A stretch of DNA of 64,000 nt from the NCBI GenBank assembly GCA_024234505.1, contig JACKOD010000001.1, positions 744,001-808,000 on the forward strand, in the 5' to 3' direction. Positions 16,683 through 25,749 of this stretch are shown piece by piece. Position numbers and translations under genes: made by a program. The DNA comes from Hahellaceae bacterium. GTDB taxonomy: Bacteria; Pseudomonadota; Gammaproteobacteria; Pseudomonadales; Oleiphilaceae. The notes beneath the pieces were generated by a model. That model was given only the letters and a program-made list of their open reading frames with translations. It had not been told where the DNA came from and did no database searches. Numbering within the stretch: position 1 is the first letter of the stretch; each line of letters opens with the position of its first letter.

Positions 16683-19112
16683 ATGAATCATAACGAAAAG
16701 GCAAATACACCTATGTCATTTGAATTACCTCTCTTGCCATTAAGGGATGTTGTGGTTTTTCCACACATGGTTATTCCTCTGTTCGTTGGGCGTGAAAAAT
16801 CCATACAGGCGCTGGAAGCAGCGATGGCCGCGGACAAAAAAATTGTATTGGTTGCACAAAAAGATGCAGGTGTAGATGATCCGGGGAGTAAGGATATCTA
16901 CAGTGTCGGCACTTTGGCGACCATTCTTCAGCTTCTAAAGTTGCCGGATGGAACGGTTAAGGTCTTGGTTGAGGGTATCGGTCGCGTTGCTATCAATAGT
17001 CTTAGTGATGTAGAAGGCTATGTCGAAGTCGAAGCCAGCAGCATCTCCGAGCCCCAGTTGTTGCCTAATGAAGCGGCAGGACTCCTGAAAACACTTTTCG
17101 AGGAGTTTGAAAAGTATTCCAAGCTGAGCAAGAAGGTACCGGCGGAAATTACCAACTCACTTTCCGGTATTACTGATCCTGGCAGGCTGGTAGATACGAT
17201 TGCGTCTCACATGGAAATGAAGATCCCCGAGAAGCAGGAACTATTGGATGAGCCTGATGTTCAGGAGCGGGTTGATCTGATGCTTGGCCGTATCGACGGG
17301 GAGATGGATCTCATTCAGGTTGAGCGACGCATCAGAGGGCGCGTCAAAAAGCAGATGGAGCGTAGCCAGCGTGAGTACTATCTCAATGAGCAAATGAAAG
17401 CCATTCAAAAAGAAATGGGCTCGTTGGGAAGTGACTCCGGCAACGAATTTGATGACCTTGAAAAGAAGATTCTCGCGGCAGGTATGACGGAGGAAGCCAA
17501 GAAAAAAGCGACAGCTGAGCTGGCTAAGCTTCGAATGATGTCTCCTATGTCTGCTGAAGCAACCGTTGTGCGAGGTTACGTTGACTGGTTGATTAATTTA
17601 CCCTGGAAAAAGCGTAGCAATGTCCGCCACGATTTGGTTAGGGCGCAGGAGATACTGGAAGCAGATCATTACGGTCTGGAAGAAGTCAAAGAAAGAATTA
17701 TCGAGTTTCTTGCTGTACAGGGTCGTGTAAAGAAGCTCAAGGGTCCGGTATTGTGTCTGGTAGGACCACCCGGTGTAGGTAAGACATCGCTGGGACAATC
17801 TATTGCAAAGGCGACCAATCGTAAGTATACGAGAATGGCGCTGGGCGGCGTCCGTGATGAAGCGGAGATTCGTGGTCATCGCCGGACCTATATTGGGTCA
17901 ATGCCGGGTAAGATTGTTCAGAAAATCTCCAAGGTTGGCGTGAAGAACCCGTTATTTCTCCTTGATGAGATTGATAAAATGGGAATGGATCATAGAGGGG
18001 ATCCCGCATCTGCATTGTTGGAGGTTTTAGATCCGGAGCAGAACCATACTTTTAGTGATCATTATCTAGAGGTTGACTACGATTTATCTGATGTCATGTT
18101 CGTGTGTACATCAAACTCGATGAATATTCCTCCGGCGTTACTGGATCGAATGGAGATCATCAGAATTCCGGGCTATACCGAAGATGAAAAAGTCAATATT
18201 GCGGCACGTTACCTGATTCCAAAGCAAACCGGTCAAAATGGTTTGGGTGAGGACGAGATTGACATTACAGAGTCAGCTGTTCGTGATGTCATTCGTTATT
18301 ACACCCGTGAAGCAGGTGTTCGTGGACTTGAACGAGAGATTTCGAAGATCTGTCGAAAAGTAGTAAAAGAGCATGTTGTCGCATCAAAGGGTGATAAAAC
18401 GATCGTTGCCGGTGAAAATCTGGAGACCTACTGCGGCGTTCGGAAATTTACTTTTGGCGTAGCAGAAAAGCAGGACTGTGTTGGTCAGGTTACCGGGCTG
18501 GCGTGGACACAGGTTGGTGGTGAGCTGCTTACCATTGAATCGTCAGCGGTCAAAGGAAAAGGTAAGGTGATCAAGACCGGGTCGCTGGGTGATGTCATGC
18601 AGGAGTCAATTCAGGCTGCGCTGACTGTGGTTCGTAGTCGCGCGAAAGTCCTGGGTATTCCAGACAACTTCCATGAACAGAATGATCTTCATATTCACGT
18701 ACCGGAGGGGGCGACCCCAAAAGATGGCCCCAGTGCAGGTATTGCAATGTGCACTGCCATTGTGTCTTCGTTGACGGGGATACCGGTAAAAGCAAATGTT
18801 GCCATGACTGGTGAGATTACTTTACGTGGACAGGTTTTGGCGATCGGCGGGTTAAAGGAAAAGCTGCTGGCTGCTCATCGTGGGGGTATCACCACTGTGA
18901 TGATCCCGGATCAGAATCGGAAGGATCTGAAAGAAGTTCCCGAAAATATTAAGTCCCAGTTGCAAATAATTCCAGTGAAATGGATTGATGAAGTACTGGA
19001 TATCGCATTGGCCTATAAACCCTCAGAAGCGCCTAAAAGTGTAGAAATTGAACAATCTGCAACCAAGGTTGACGAAGATGGTGAAGCTGGTGACAGAATA
19101 AATACTCATTAG
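16683..19112 (+). CDS. lon: ATP-dependent protease Lon
   Basis: An 809-residue homohexameric AAA+ serine protease of the cytosol. The N-terminal substrate-binding domain starts with LPLLPLRDVVVFPHM. Walker A GPPGVGKT is near residues 361-368. The C-terminal protease domain has the catalytic Ser684 in DGPSAG and the dyad lysine about 43 residues later in GLKEKLLA. A second in-frame ATG at 16713 is possible; 16683 has GGGA close upstream and I keep it. It degrades misfolded and regulatory proteins, often including capsule and exopolysaccharide regulators. Confidence 0.98.
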   Translation: MNHNEKANTPMSFELPLLPLRDVVVFPHMVIPLFVGREKSIQALEAAMAADKKIVLVAQKDAGVDDPGSKDIYSVGTLATILQLLKLPDGTVKVLVEGIGRVAINSLSDVEGYVEVEASSISEPQLLPNEAAGLLKTLFEEFEKYSKLSKKVPAEITNSLSGITDPGRLVDTIASHMEMKIPEKQELLDEPDVQERVDLMLGRIDGEMDLIQVERRIRGRVKKQMERSQREYYLNEQMKAIQKEMGSLGSDSGNEFDDLEKKILAAGMTEEAKKKATAELAKLRMMSPMSAEATVVRGYVDWLINLPWKKRSNVRHDLVRAQEILEADHYGLEEVKERIIEFLAVQGRVKKLKGPVLCLVGPPGVGKTSLGQSIAKATNRKYTRMALGGVRDEAEIRGHRRTYIGSMPGKIVQKISKVGVKNPLFLLDEIDKMGMDHRGDPASALLEVLDPEQNHTFSDHYLEVDYDLSDVMFVCTSNSMNIPPALLDRMEIIRIPGYTEDEKVNIAARYLIPKQTGQNGLGEDEIDITESAVRDVIRYYTREAGVRGLEREISKICRKVVKEHVVASKGDKTIVAGENLETYCGVRKFTFGVAEKQDCVGQVTGLAWTQVGGELLTIESSAVKGKGKVIKTGSLGDVMQESIQAALTVVRSRAKVLGIPDNFHEQNDLHIHVPEGATPKDGPSAGIAMCTAIVSSLTGIPVKANVAMTGEITLRGQVLAIGGLKEKLLAAHRGGITTVMIPDQNRKDLKEVPENIKSQLQIIPVKWIDEVLDIALAYKPSEAPKSVEIEQSATKVDEDGEAGDRINTH

Positions 19113-19124
19113 TGATTCTGCGGC

Positions 19125-19154
19125 TTGACAGGGCTTGAAGGCAGTTGGTATAAA
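19125..19154 (+). promoter_or_regulatory. Sigma-70 promoter of hupB
   Basis: A consensus TTGACA at 19125-19130 and TATAAA at 19149-19154 are 18 bases apart. This would give hupB a leader of roughly 150 bases. The TTGACA begins 13 bases after the lon stop, so hupB is likely expressed independently of lon. Confidence 0.75.
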
Positions 19155-19309
19155 ATACCCGCCGCCATTTAAGCCTTGAGATTGCGATATTTCTGGTGAT
19201 CAAAAGCGTCAGCTCTCTGTGAAAATCATAGAGATCAAAGTGAACTGTAATATCAGAAGTTCTACAAGAATTGTGAAAGCTCATAAGTCAGTTATTTAAG
19301 GGGTTTATT

Positions 19310-19582
19310 GTGAATAAGTCAGAATTGATTGATGCGATTGCTGCGGGTGCAGATATTTCCAAAGCGGCCGCTGGTCGTGCGCTGGATGCGATGACTGCAA
19401 GTGTCAGTGATGCATTGAAGAAAGGTGATCAGGTAACCTTGATTGGCTTTGGTACCTTTTCGGTAAAAGAGCGAGCTGCACGTACAGGACGTAACCCTCA
19501 GACAGGTGCAGAAATCAGTATTGCAGCGGCCAAGGTCCCTGGATTTAAGCCAGGCAAGGCTCTTAAGGACGCAGTAAACTAA
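19310..19582 (+). CDS. hupB: DNA-binding protein HU-beta
   Basis: A 90-residue histone-like protein with the HU signature GFGTFSVKERAARTGRNPQTG around residues 46-66. It binds and bends DNA as a dimer in the nucleoid. The GTG start at 19310 is preceded by AAGGGG and gives the exact family N-terminus (MNKSELI). Its position after lon is the conserved gammaproteobacterial order. Confidence 0.97.
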   Translation: MNKSELIDAIAAGADISKAAAGRALDAMTASVSDALKKGDQVTLIGFGTFSVKERAARTGRNPQTGAEISIAAAKVPGFKPGKALKDAVN

Positions 19583-19657
19583 TTTGGACTTGCGCTAGTC
19601 GCAATTTCCTAAAAGTTAAGGGTAGCGGCCAGTAAATCTTTGGCCATTGCCATTGAG

Positions 19658-19686
19658 AAGCGCGTTCTTAGGAATGCGCTTTTTTA
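19658..19686 (+). terminator. Intrinsic terminator of hupB
   Basis: AAGCGC at 19658-19663 pairs with GCGCTT at 19676-19681; the stem is extended by a G-T pair and TTC/GAA, and is followed by a T run. It lies about 75 bases after hupB. Confidence 0.9.
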
Positions 19687-19738
19687 TTTTCAGATATTGA
19701 TTGTCAGATTAATTGACGATAAAGCTCTCGGGGGCTAA

Positions 19739-21604
19739 ATGCTTCAAGATATCAGGGAAAATGCTCAAGGCACGATTGCAAAAGTAGTGGTTGGGTTGAT
19801 TGTATTTACATTCGCACTTTTTGGTGTCGATTCGATTATCGGTGGTTTGGGTGGTGAGCCGGAAGTGGCGACCGTAAACGGAATCGAAATTAAAGAATCT
19901 GAGCTCTTAAGAGCGGTTAATACCCAGAAAAGACAAGTATTGGCGAAAATGGGGCCCAATGCAGATCCTAATCTTCTGGATGAGGTTTTGCTTAAAAAGA
20001 GCGTTCTTGATTCCTTGATTGATCAGAAAATACTCTTGTCCAATTCTGAAAAGGCCGACTTGTACGTTTCTGACGAAGCCATTAATCAATTAATCACGAG
20101 CTTTCCAGAGTTTAATCAGAATGGAAAATTTAATAATGATGCGTTGTTGGCTTTTCTAAGTAACACCGGACTGAGTCTAGGGGAGTTCAGGACATCATTG
20201 CGTAAGGAAATATTGACATCTCAATATCGTAATGCGATTGCGGGCTCTTCATTTGTATTGCCTCATGAAATTGATCGACTGATTCGTTTGGATGGCGAAA
20301 CACGTGATTTTGATGTCACTACCATTGCTGTTGCAGACTTTATGGATGCTGATGTCAGTGAAGCTGAAGTTCAAGAGCGCTACGAGTCAACTAAGTCTTC
20401 ATTTGTGCAGCCGGATACTGCAGATGTAACTTATCTTGAAATGACCAAAGACGGGATTATGTCTGGTATTAGCGTAACCGACGAAGAGTTGAAGGCAAAA
20501 TATGCGGATTTTGTGAAGAGCTATCAAGGCAAAGAAGAGCGTAAATCATCTCATATTCTCATTGAGGTGAATGACAAGATGACTGCTGAACAAGCACTGG
20601 AAAAAGCTAAATCAATACAGGCAGAAATCAATTCTGGTTTGGCATTCGACGAGGCTGCCAAGAAGTATTCAGAAGATGCTGGTACCGCTAAACTGGGCGG
20701 CGCTTTGGGGTACATTACAAGAGATACGTTTGACTCCGACTTTGAAAATGCTTTGTTTGCAATGCAGCTAAATACTGTTTCTTCACCAGTTAAAACCTCC
20801 TATGGATATCACCTGATTAAGCTGGATGATATCAGAGCGGAAACCGCTCCTTCGTTCGACGATATTCGTACTTCGATGGAGCTGGAAATTAAAGGCGCAA
20901 TGGCAGAAAGACAGTTTGTTGCTTTACAGGAGAAACTGGCCGACATTAGTTATGCTGCAAGCGATTTGCAGGAGCCGGCTCATGAGTTGGGGTTGGAAAT
21001 CAAACAATTAAATAACGTTGCCAAAGGCGCGGTTGAAGGTGATTTCTCCCACCCAGCACTGCAAAGATCACTTTTCTCGTCTGACGTTATTAGCGAGGGT
21101 CGCAATACGGATGTAATCGAGATTGCTCCTGATAAAGTTATTGTGGCGCACGTGTCTGCCTTTAGACCAGAGCACCTTAAAGAGTTGAGCGAAGTTAAAG
21201 CAGAGATATACGACGAGTTGAAGCAAGAAAAAGCGAGTAAAAATGCGATGAATCGAGGTGAAACTTTGTTAGCTGCTTTGAATGCTAAAGAAGATGCGTC
21301 GGGAGTTAGCTGGGTTAAGCACGAAAAAGTTGCTAGAAATTTTAATGAAGAGAGCCCAGAATTGATCGCAGCTGTATTTGCCACTGCATTGAATACTCAA
21401 AGTGAGGTGTATGGCACGACACAGTTAAGCAATGGAGACATCAAAGTATTTCGTCTGACAGCGATTCATGAATCCAGTCAGGATTCCATTCCGGTAGAGC
21501 AGAAAAATATGCTGACCAGAATGCTTGGTGCTAATAGCGGAAATGTTGATTATCAGGCTTATCGAGAGTCGATAAAGACAAATGCTCAAGTCGAAAGACT
21601 TTGA
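19739..21604 (+). CDS. ppiD: Periplasmic folding chaperone PpiD (SurA N-terminal and PpiC domains)
   Basis: The 621-residue protein is anchored by one N-terminal membrane segment (about residues 16-36, VVVGLIVFTFALFGVDSIIG), with the rest in the periplasm. A SurA-like N-terminal chaperone domain is followed by one parvulin-type rotamase domain near 260-360 (SSHILIEVNDK ... LGGALGYITRDTFDSDFENAL) and a C-terminal chaperone part. It works near the Sec translocon on newly exported proteins. Length and order match PpiD of related bacteria. It ends at a bidirectional terminator shared with the opposing dehydrogenase gene. Confidence 0.95.
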   Translation: MLQDIRENAQGTIAKVVVGLIVFTFALFGVDSIIGGLGGEPEVATVNGIEIKESELLRAVNTQKRQVLAKMGPNADPNLLDEVLLKKSVLDSLIDQKILLSNSEKADLYVSDEAINQLITSFPEFNQNGKFNNDALLAFLSNTGLSLGEFRTSLRKEILTSQYRNAIAGSSFVLPHEIDRLIRLDGETRDFDVTTIAVADFMDADVSEAEVQERYESTKSSFVQPDTADVTYLEMTKDGIMSGISVTDEELKAKYADFVKSYQGKEERKSSHILIEVNDKMTAEQALEKAKSIQAEINSGLAFDEAAKKYSEDAGTAKLGGALGYITRDTFDSDFENALFAMQLNTVSSPVKTSYGYHLIKLDDIRAETAPSFDDIRTSMELEIKGAMAERQFVALQEKLADISYAASDLQEPAHELGLEIKQLNNVAKGAVEGDFSHPALQRSLFSSDVISEGRNTDVIEIAPDKVIVAHVSAFRPEHLKELSEVKAEIYDELKQEKASKNAMNRGETLLAALNAKEDASGVSWVKHEKVARNFNEESPELIAAVFATALNTQSEVYGTTQLSNGDIKVFRLTAIHESSQDSIPVEQKNMLTRMLGANSGNVDYQAYRESIKTNAQVERL

Positions 21605-21646
21605 AGAACTAACCTGACGCTCGGTTCCTATTTGGGCGCAAATAAT

Positions 21647-21679
21647 AAAAAAACCGGGGTTTGTAACCCCGGTTTTTTT
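21647..21679. terminator. Bidirectional intrinsic terminator between ppiD and the exopolysaccharide locus
   Basis: A perfect 15-base stem, 21647-21661 with 21665-21679, closes on a 3-base loop. Seven A on the left and seven T on the right give a T tract in both directions. It ends both ppiD and the leftward dehydrogenase gene and marks the border between core and exopolysaccharide DNA. Confidence 0.95.
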
Positions 21680-21705
21680 ATGGTCTAGAGATTGGTCACC
21701 GAATA

Positions 21706-22980
21706 TTAAAGGCGATCATCTACTTCGGACTTATCTAATACATACTTAACGTCAAATATAACACTGTTTTCTTTGCCGAGCGCTCTAATAGCTTTTGAGC
21801 CCATTTTCTTGAACTCATCATGAGAAACGGTTAGTACGATCGCATCGTATTTTCCATTTTCGAGTTGGCTAACGAGTTCCAGCCCGTATTCATGTTGGAC
21901 TTCTTCAGGAGAAGCCCATGGATCGAAAATATCAACGTTTGCATGGTAGTTTTTGAACTCCTGAACAACGTCGACAACGCGAGTGTTGCGTATATCCGGG
22001 CAGTTCTCTTTAAATGTAAGTCCTAAAATTAGTATATTGGATTCAACAATATGGATACGCTTTTTCAGCATTTGCTTGACCACACGCTCTGTGACGTGTG
22101 CTCCCATGCTGTCGTTTATTCTGCGGCCTGACAGGATGACTTCCGGGTGGTAGCCAATGGACTGGGCTTTATGTGTTAGGTAGTAGGGGTCAACACCAAT
22201 GCAGTGGCCTCCGACCAGTCCGGGTCTGAAAGGGAGAAAATTCCACTTGGTACCCGCGGCCTGCAGCACTTCGAGCGTATCGATACCGAGCTTTTCGAAA
22301 ATGAGTGCCAATTCATTGACTAACGCAATGTTGACATCACGCTGGGTATTTTCAATGACCTTGGCAGCTTCCGCAACGCGAATTGTGCTTGCCTTGTGGG
22401 TGCCGGCAACGATGACAGCGCGATAAAGCTGATCAACGAATTCTGCAATTTCGGGTGTTGATCCAGAGGTAACTTTTAAAATATTTGTAACCCGGTGTTC
22501 TTTATCTCCGGGGTTAATTCGCTCGGGGCTATAGCCAGCAAAGAAATCTTCATTAAACTTTAACCCGGAGACCTGTTCGAGAATAGGGATGCAAACCTCT
22601 TCGGTCGCACCGGGGTACACCGTTGACTCATAGATAACGATGTCGCCCTTGCTTAAGACTTTTCCTACCGCATTAGATGCCGAGCGCAGAGGAGACAGGT
22701 CGGGTGTCTTAAATTCATCGATAGGCGTGGGAACGGTAATAATGTATACATTACAGCTACGAGTGTCTTCCAGTTCGCTAGTAAAGGACAGCCGGGTTGC
22801 ACTGGCCAATAATTCTTCTTCAACTTCTAATGTGGCGTCTTTTCCACTTTTAAGTTCAGTAATGCGCGCCTTATTGATATCAAATCCAACGGTATCAAAT
22901 TTTTTACCAAATTCGACCGCTAAAGGCAGGCCCACATACCCCAAGCCGACTAGACAAACTTTACTTTTAGTGACTTCCAT
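21706..22980 (-). CDS. tviB: UDP-N-acetylglucosamine 6-dehydrogenase type (TviB/WbpO-like nucleotide-sugar dehydrogenase)
   Basis: A 424-residue NAD-dependent nucleotide-sugar dehydrogenase. The N-terminal Rossmann motif GLGYVGLPLA begins near residue 12. The catalytic cysteine is Cys260 in GGHCIGVDPYYL, and the C-terminal UDP-binding domain carries GLTFKENCPDIRNTR. Overall it resembles VipA/TviB and WbpO enzymes, which oxidise UDP-GlcNAc (or GalNAc) to the uronic acid. It would supply an acidic amino-sugar for the exopolysaccharide. It is transcribed leftward, divergent from the initiating transferase. An extended -10 element (TGCTATGAT, minus strand, 23018-23026) could drive it. Exact sugar specificity cannot be read from sequence. 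Confidence 0.88.
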   Translation of the reverse strand: MEVTKSKVCLVGLGYVGLPLAVEFGKKFDTVGFDINKARITELKSGKDATLEVEEELLASATRLSFTSELEDTRSCNVYIITVPTPIDEFKTPDLSPLRSASNAVGKVLSKGDIVIYESTVYPGATEEVCIPILEQVSGLKFNEDFFAGYSPERINPGDKEHRVTNILKVTSGSTPEIAEFVDQLYRAVIVAGTHKASTIRVAEAAKVIENTQRDVNIALVNELALIFEKLGIDTLEVLQAAGTKWNFLPFRPGLVGGHCIGVDPYYLTHKAQSIGYHPEVILSGRRINDSMGAHVTERVVKQMLKKRIHIVESNILILGLTFKENCPDIRNTRVVDVVQEFKNYHANVDIFDPWASPEEVQHEYGLELVSQLENGKYDAIVLTVSHDEFKKMGSKAIRALGKENSVIFDVKYVLDKSEVDDRL

Positions 22981-23120
22981 CTTTTAAATCCCTTACACGA
23001 GAACCAGGTTGCGCGAAATCATAGCATAGCTACTGCGAAAAGTGTTTGTATCATGAGTGGTAATCTATAAAATAGTGTCGGCTTGTAAAACCTTGTTAAA
23101 GAACAGTTTGTTTAATACCT

Positions 23121-23136
23121 TGGCATTAGTTTGGCG
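23121..23136 (+). promoter_or_regulatory. Candidate sigma-54 (-24/-12) promoter of the initiating transferase gene
   Basis: The 16 bases TGGCATTAGTTTGGCG hold GG and GC separated by exactly 10 bases and match the sigma-54 consensus TGGCACG-N4-TTGCW at 8 of 12 defined positions. They lie 75 bases upstream of the ATG at 23211. XrtA loci often carry the sigma-54 activator PrsR, which makes a sigma-54 site plausible; no activator gene is visible here. Confidence 0.4.
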
Positions 23137-23210
23137 AGGTAAAATCAAGATTAGACGCTTTGATTATTTTGCATTGATTTGTGCGATAAACGTAATAAGG
23201 AAATTTTTGA

Positions 23211-24623
23211 ATGGCTCACATTCGTGTTTTTAAACATTATCTGCATTTACCGTTTGTGATGTTGGGACTCCTGGAGTCCATTGCGTATATCGCTGCAGTG
23301 TATCTGGCGGTCGAAGTCAGATTCAGTCTTGCCGACCTGGCTTCCGTCCACAACTTTGAAAAAGTTCTCCCTTCTGCGTTGGTGTACAGTTACACCATGC
23401 TGTTGTGCATGAATGCCATGGGGGTCTATCAGGCCAAGATAAAGGAGGGTAATACCGGAATGCTGCTGCGAACGATAGTGGCATTTATAATAGGATCGGC
23501 GATTTATCCGTTTTTCTATTATCTATCCAGTGACACTTTTGGTGTATTGTGGCGTAGCGTTCTGTTATTGGCGACTGGGTTTTCACTGGTATTGGTGGTA
23601 TTGGTCAGAACATGTTTTTATACGTTCGTCGATGATAATCTCTTTAAGCGCAAGGTGATTATTTTTGGTGCAGGTGTGAAGGCAAAGGCGCTCTTTAATA
23701 GCTTTCAAACCGAAGATGATAAAAAGGGTTTTGTTGTTCAGGGATTCTGCGCCATAGATGATGAGACGGTTCACGTCGACTCTCAGTTAGTCATTAATTA
23801 CAAGTACGGACTTAAAAATCTGGTAACTTCGATGGGAATTGATGAGGTTGTTATTGCTGTTGACGACCGTCGAAAGAAGCTCCCGATGGATGAACTCATG
23901 GATTGTAAAATGGATGGCATTGAAATTACTGATGGTGCCAAATTCTTTGAGAGAGAAACCAGAAAAGTGTCTTTGGATATGATCAGTCCTAGCTGGTTCA
24001 TATTCTCCGAAGGTTTTAACCTGTCTTCTGCGAGTGCGTGGCTTAAACGAGGATTTGATATTCTTGTCAGCTTGGTGGTGCTCAGCCTGACATGGCCATT
24101 CATGCTAATCACCGCTATAGCGATTAAATGGGAAGATGGTTGGAAGCACCCTATATTTTATAAACAGACGAGAATAGGGCTTAACGGGTTACCTTTTGAT
24201 GTAATAAAGTTCAGAAGTATGATCGTCGATGCTGAAAAAGAGGGTAAGGCAATTTGGGCCAGTAAAAATGATGCTCGAATTACCAGAGTCGGTAATATTA
24301 TCCGAAAATATCGGATTGATGAATTGCCACAAATATTTAATGTATTAATGGGGAGTATGGCCTTTGTTGGCCCAAGACCCGAACGTCCGACTTTCGTTGC
24401 ACAGTTAAGTCAAAAAATCCCTTACTATGATGAACGGCACCGTGTGAAGCCAGGAATCACCGGATGGGCGCAATTATGTTTTGCCTATGCGGACAGCGAG
24501 GAAGATAGTCAGGAAAAACTCAGGTACGATTTGTACTACATTAAGAATCAGAGTTTGATGCTGGATGCATTGATTATATTACAGACACTAGAAGTTGTTT
24601 TGTTTAAGAAGGGCGCTCACTAA
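23211..24623 (+). CDS. XrtA-system initiating sugar transferase (TIGR03013/EpsB_2 family)
   Basis: A 470-residue polyprenyl-phosphate sugar-1-phosphate transferase. Four N-terminal membrane segments lie within the first about 145 residues, followed by a CoA-binding-like domain (KVIIFGAGVKAKAL). A further membrane segment near 285-303 leads into the bacterial sugar transferase domain with KQTRIGLNG, FRSM and GPRPERP. It starts the repeating unit on the inner-membrane lipid carrier. It is transcribed rightward, away from the dehydrogenase gene, and faces the leftward operon. This family is characteristic of exosortase A loci. Confidence 0.93.
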   Translation: MAHIRVFKHYLHLPFVMLGLLESIAYIAAVYLAVEVRFSLADLASVHNFEKVLPSALVYSYTMLLCMNAMGVYQAKIKEGNTGMLLRTIVAFIIGSAIYPFFYYLSSDTFGVLWRSVLLLATGFSLVLVVLVRTCFYTFVDDNLFKRKVIIFGAGVKAKALFNSFQTEDDKKGFVVQGFCAIDDETVHVDSQLVINYKYGLKNLVTSMGIDEVVIAVDDRRKKLPMDELMDCKMDGIEITDGAKFFERETRKVSLDMISPSWFIFSEGFNLSSASAWLKRGFDILVSLVVLSLTWPFMLITAIAIKWEDGWKHPIFYKQTRIGLNGLPFDVIKFRSMIVDAEKEGKAIWASKNDARITRVGNIIRKYRIDELPQIFNVLMGSMAFVGPRPERPTFVAQLSQKIPYYDERHRVKPGITGWAQLCFAYADSEEDSQEKLRYDLYYIKNQSLMLDALIILQTLEVVLFKKGAH

Positions 24624-24658
24624 GGAAACGTTTGAAGTTAAGTATCGTTTTATAGAGT

Positions 24659-24693
24659 GGATACATGAAAAAACTGCATTTTATCATGTATCC
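24659..24693. terminator. Hairpin between convergent genes
   Basis: GGATACATGA at 24659-24668 pairs with TCATGTATCC at 24684-24693 across a 15-base loop. It lies between the initiating transferase and the opposing ATPase gene. The T tract is poor on both sides, so a terminator role is likely by position rather than proven by form. Confidence 0.5.
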
Positions 24694-24705
24694 CTAATAG
24701 CGGAA

Positions 24706-25746
24706 TTAAGCCTGCTTATCCTTGAGTTCTTTTTTTCGTTCCAATAAAAAGTCAATAAACTGGCTAAGTTGTATTTTCTGATCTAGCGATTTCTCAAGCA
24801 TTTCATTTATTGCCAGCGCCATTCCTTCGCTATCTTTTGCACTGAGTGTTTCGGTTAGACTTTGATAGCTTTTCTGTGCATTAGAACCTGTTTGTTCAAA
24901 GGTTGCCGTTTCTTGATTTTGTTGTGCATCGGGCGTGAGCTCTTCTTTTAGCTCATTCGCAACCGATTGAATTACTTTGCTATCTATAAGTTCAACCTTT
25001 TCCATAAAACCAAAAAGAAGCGAGCGATCCATAAATATATTGATTTTTCGCGGAATTCCCTGAGTATACTCGTGTACTTTTCTTAGGGCCTGCTCAGAAA
25101 AAGCAGGTTTATCTTTCCATCCCACCTGTTTAAGGCGGTGTAGTATATATTCGATTGTTTCTCGCTCGTTGAGCGCTTTGAGATGGCATGACGCAATGAT
25201 ACGTTGCTTGAATTGTTCAAGCGCTGGATGTTGAACCTTTAGGCGAAGCTCTTCCTGTCCAAGTAAAAAGCTCTGAACCAGCGGTTTATTGCTGATTTGA
25301 TAATTGGAAAGCATTCTAAGCTCTTCCAGCGAATCACGGGGAAGATTCTGGGCTTCGTCAATGAGAATTATGGCTCTTTTATTGGCTTTTGAAATGCTGA
25401 TCAAGAAGTGTTCGATCTCTCTGAGGATGTAAGATTTCGAAGTGTTTTCGCACTGCAATCCAAAGGCGTTAGCAATCGCTTCCAATAGCTCTTTAGGTGA
25501 AAGATTGGAGGTTACAATATTGGCAGCAACGTAATGTGATGCATCGAGGCGGCTTAGCAAGCTGCTAGCTATTGTAGACTTACCTGTGCCAATTGGCCCG
25601 GTAATGACGATAAATCCTTCACCTTGGGTTAGTCCGTATTCGAGATACGATAACGCCTTTCTATGAGGAGGGCTCGCATAGAAAAATCTCGGATTAGGGC
25701 TTAACTGAAACGGTTTGGCTGTGAAGCCATAATAAGATACATACAT
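24706..25746 (-). CDS. XrtA/PEP-CTERM system-associated ATPase (TIGR03015, ExeA-like)
   Basis: A 346-residue AAA ATPase with the family start MYVSYYGFTAKPFQLSPNP. Walker A GPIGTGKST lies near residues 51-59 and Walker B with LIDEAQNLP near 126-134. It resembles secretion ATPase ExeA/GspA but is the short form found only with exosortase A loci. The C-terminal tail after about residue 270 is variable and glutamine-rich. It is the last gene of the leftward five-gene operon and begins 3 bases after the outer-membrane protein gene. Its exact role in polysaccharide export is unknown. Confidence 0.92.
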   Translation of the reverse strand: MYVSYYGFTAKPFQLSPNPRFFYASPPHRKALSYLEYGLTQGEGFIVITGPIGTGKSTIASSLLSRLDASHYVAANIVTSNLSPKELLEAIANAFGLQCENTSKSYILREIEHFLISISKANKRAIILIDEAQNLPRDSLEELRMLSNYQISNKPLVQSFLLGQEELRLKVQHPALEQFKQRIIASCHLKALNERETIEYILHRLKQVGWKDKPAFSEQALRKVHEYTQGIPRKINIFMDRSLLFGFMEKVELIDSKVIQSVANELKEELTPDAQQNQETATFEQTGSNAQKSYQSLTETLSAKDSEGMALAINEMLEKSLDQKIQLSQFIDFLLERKKELKDKQA

Positions 25747-25749
25747 GAT

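Noticed and set aside
16683..16712. Shorter lon start at the ATG at 16713
   Set aside because: Its ribosome-binding sequence is too far upstream and the first ATG has GGGA close by; the protein is functional with either.
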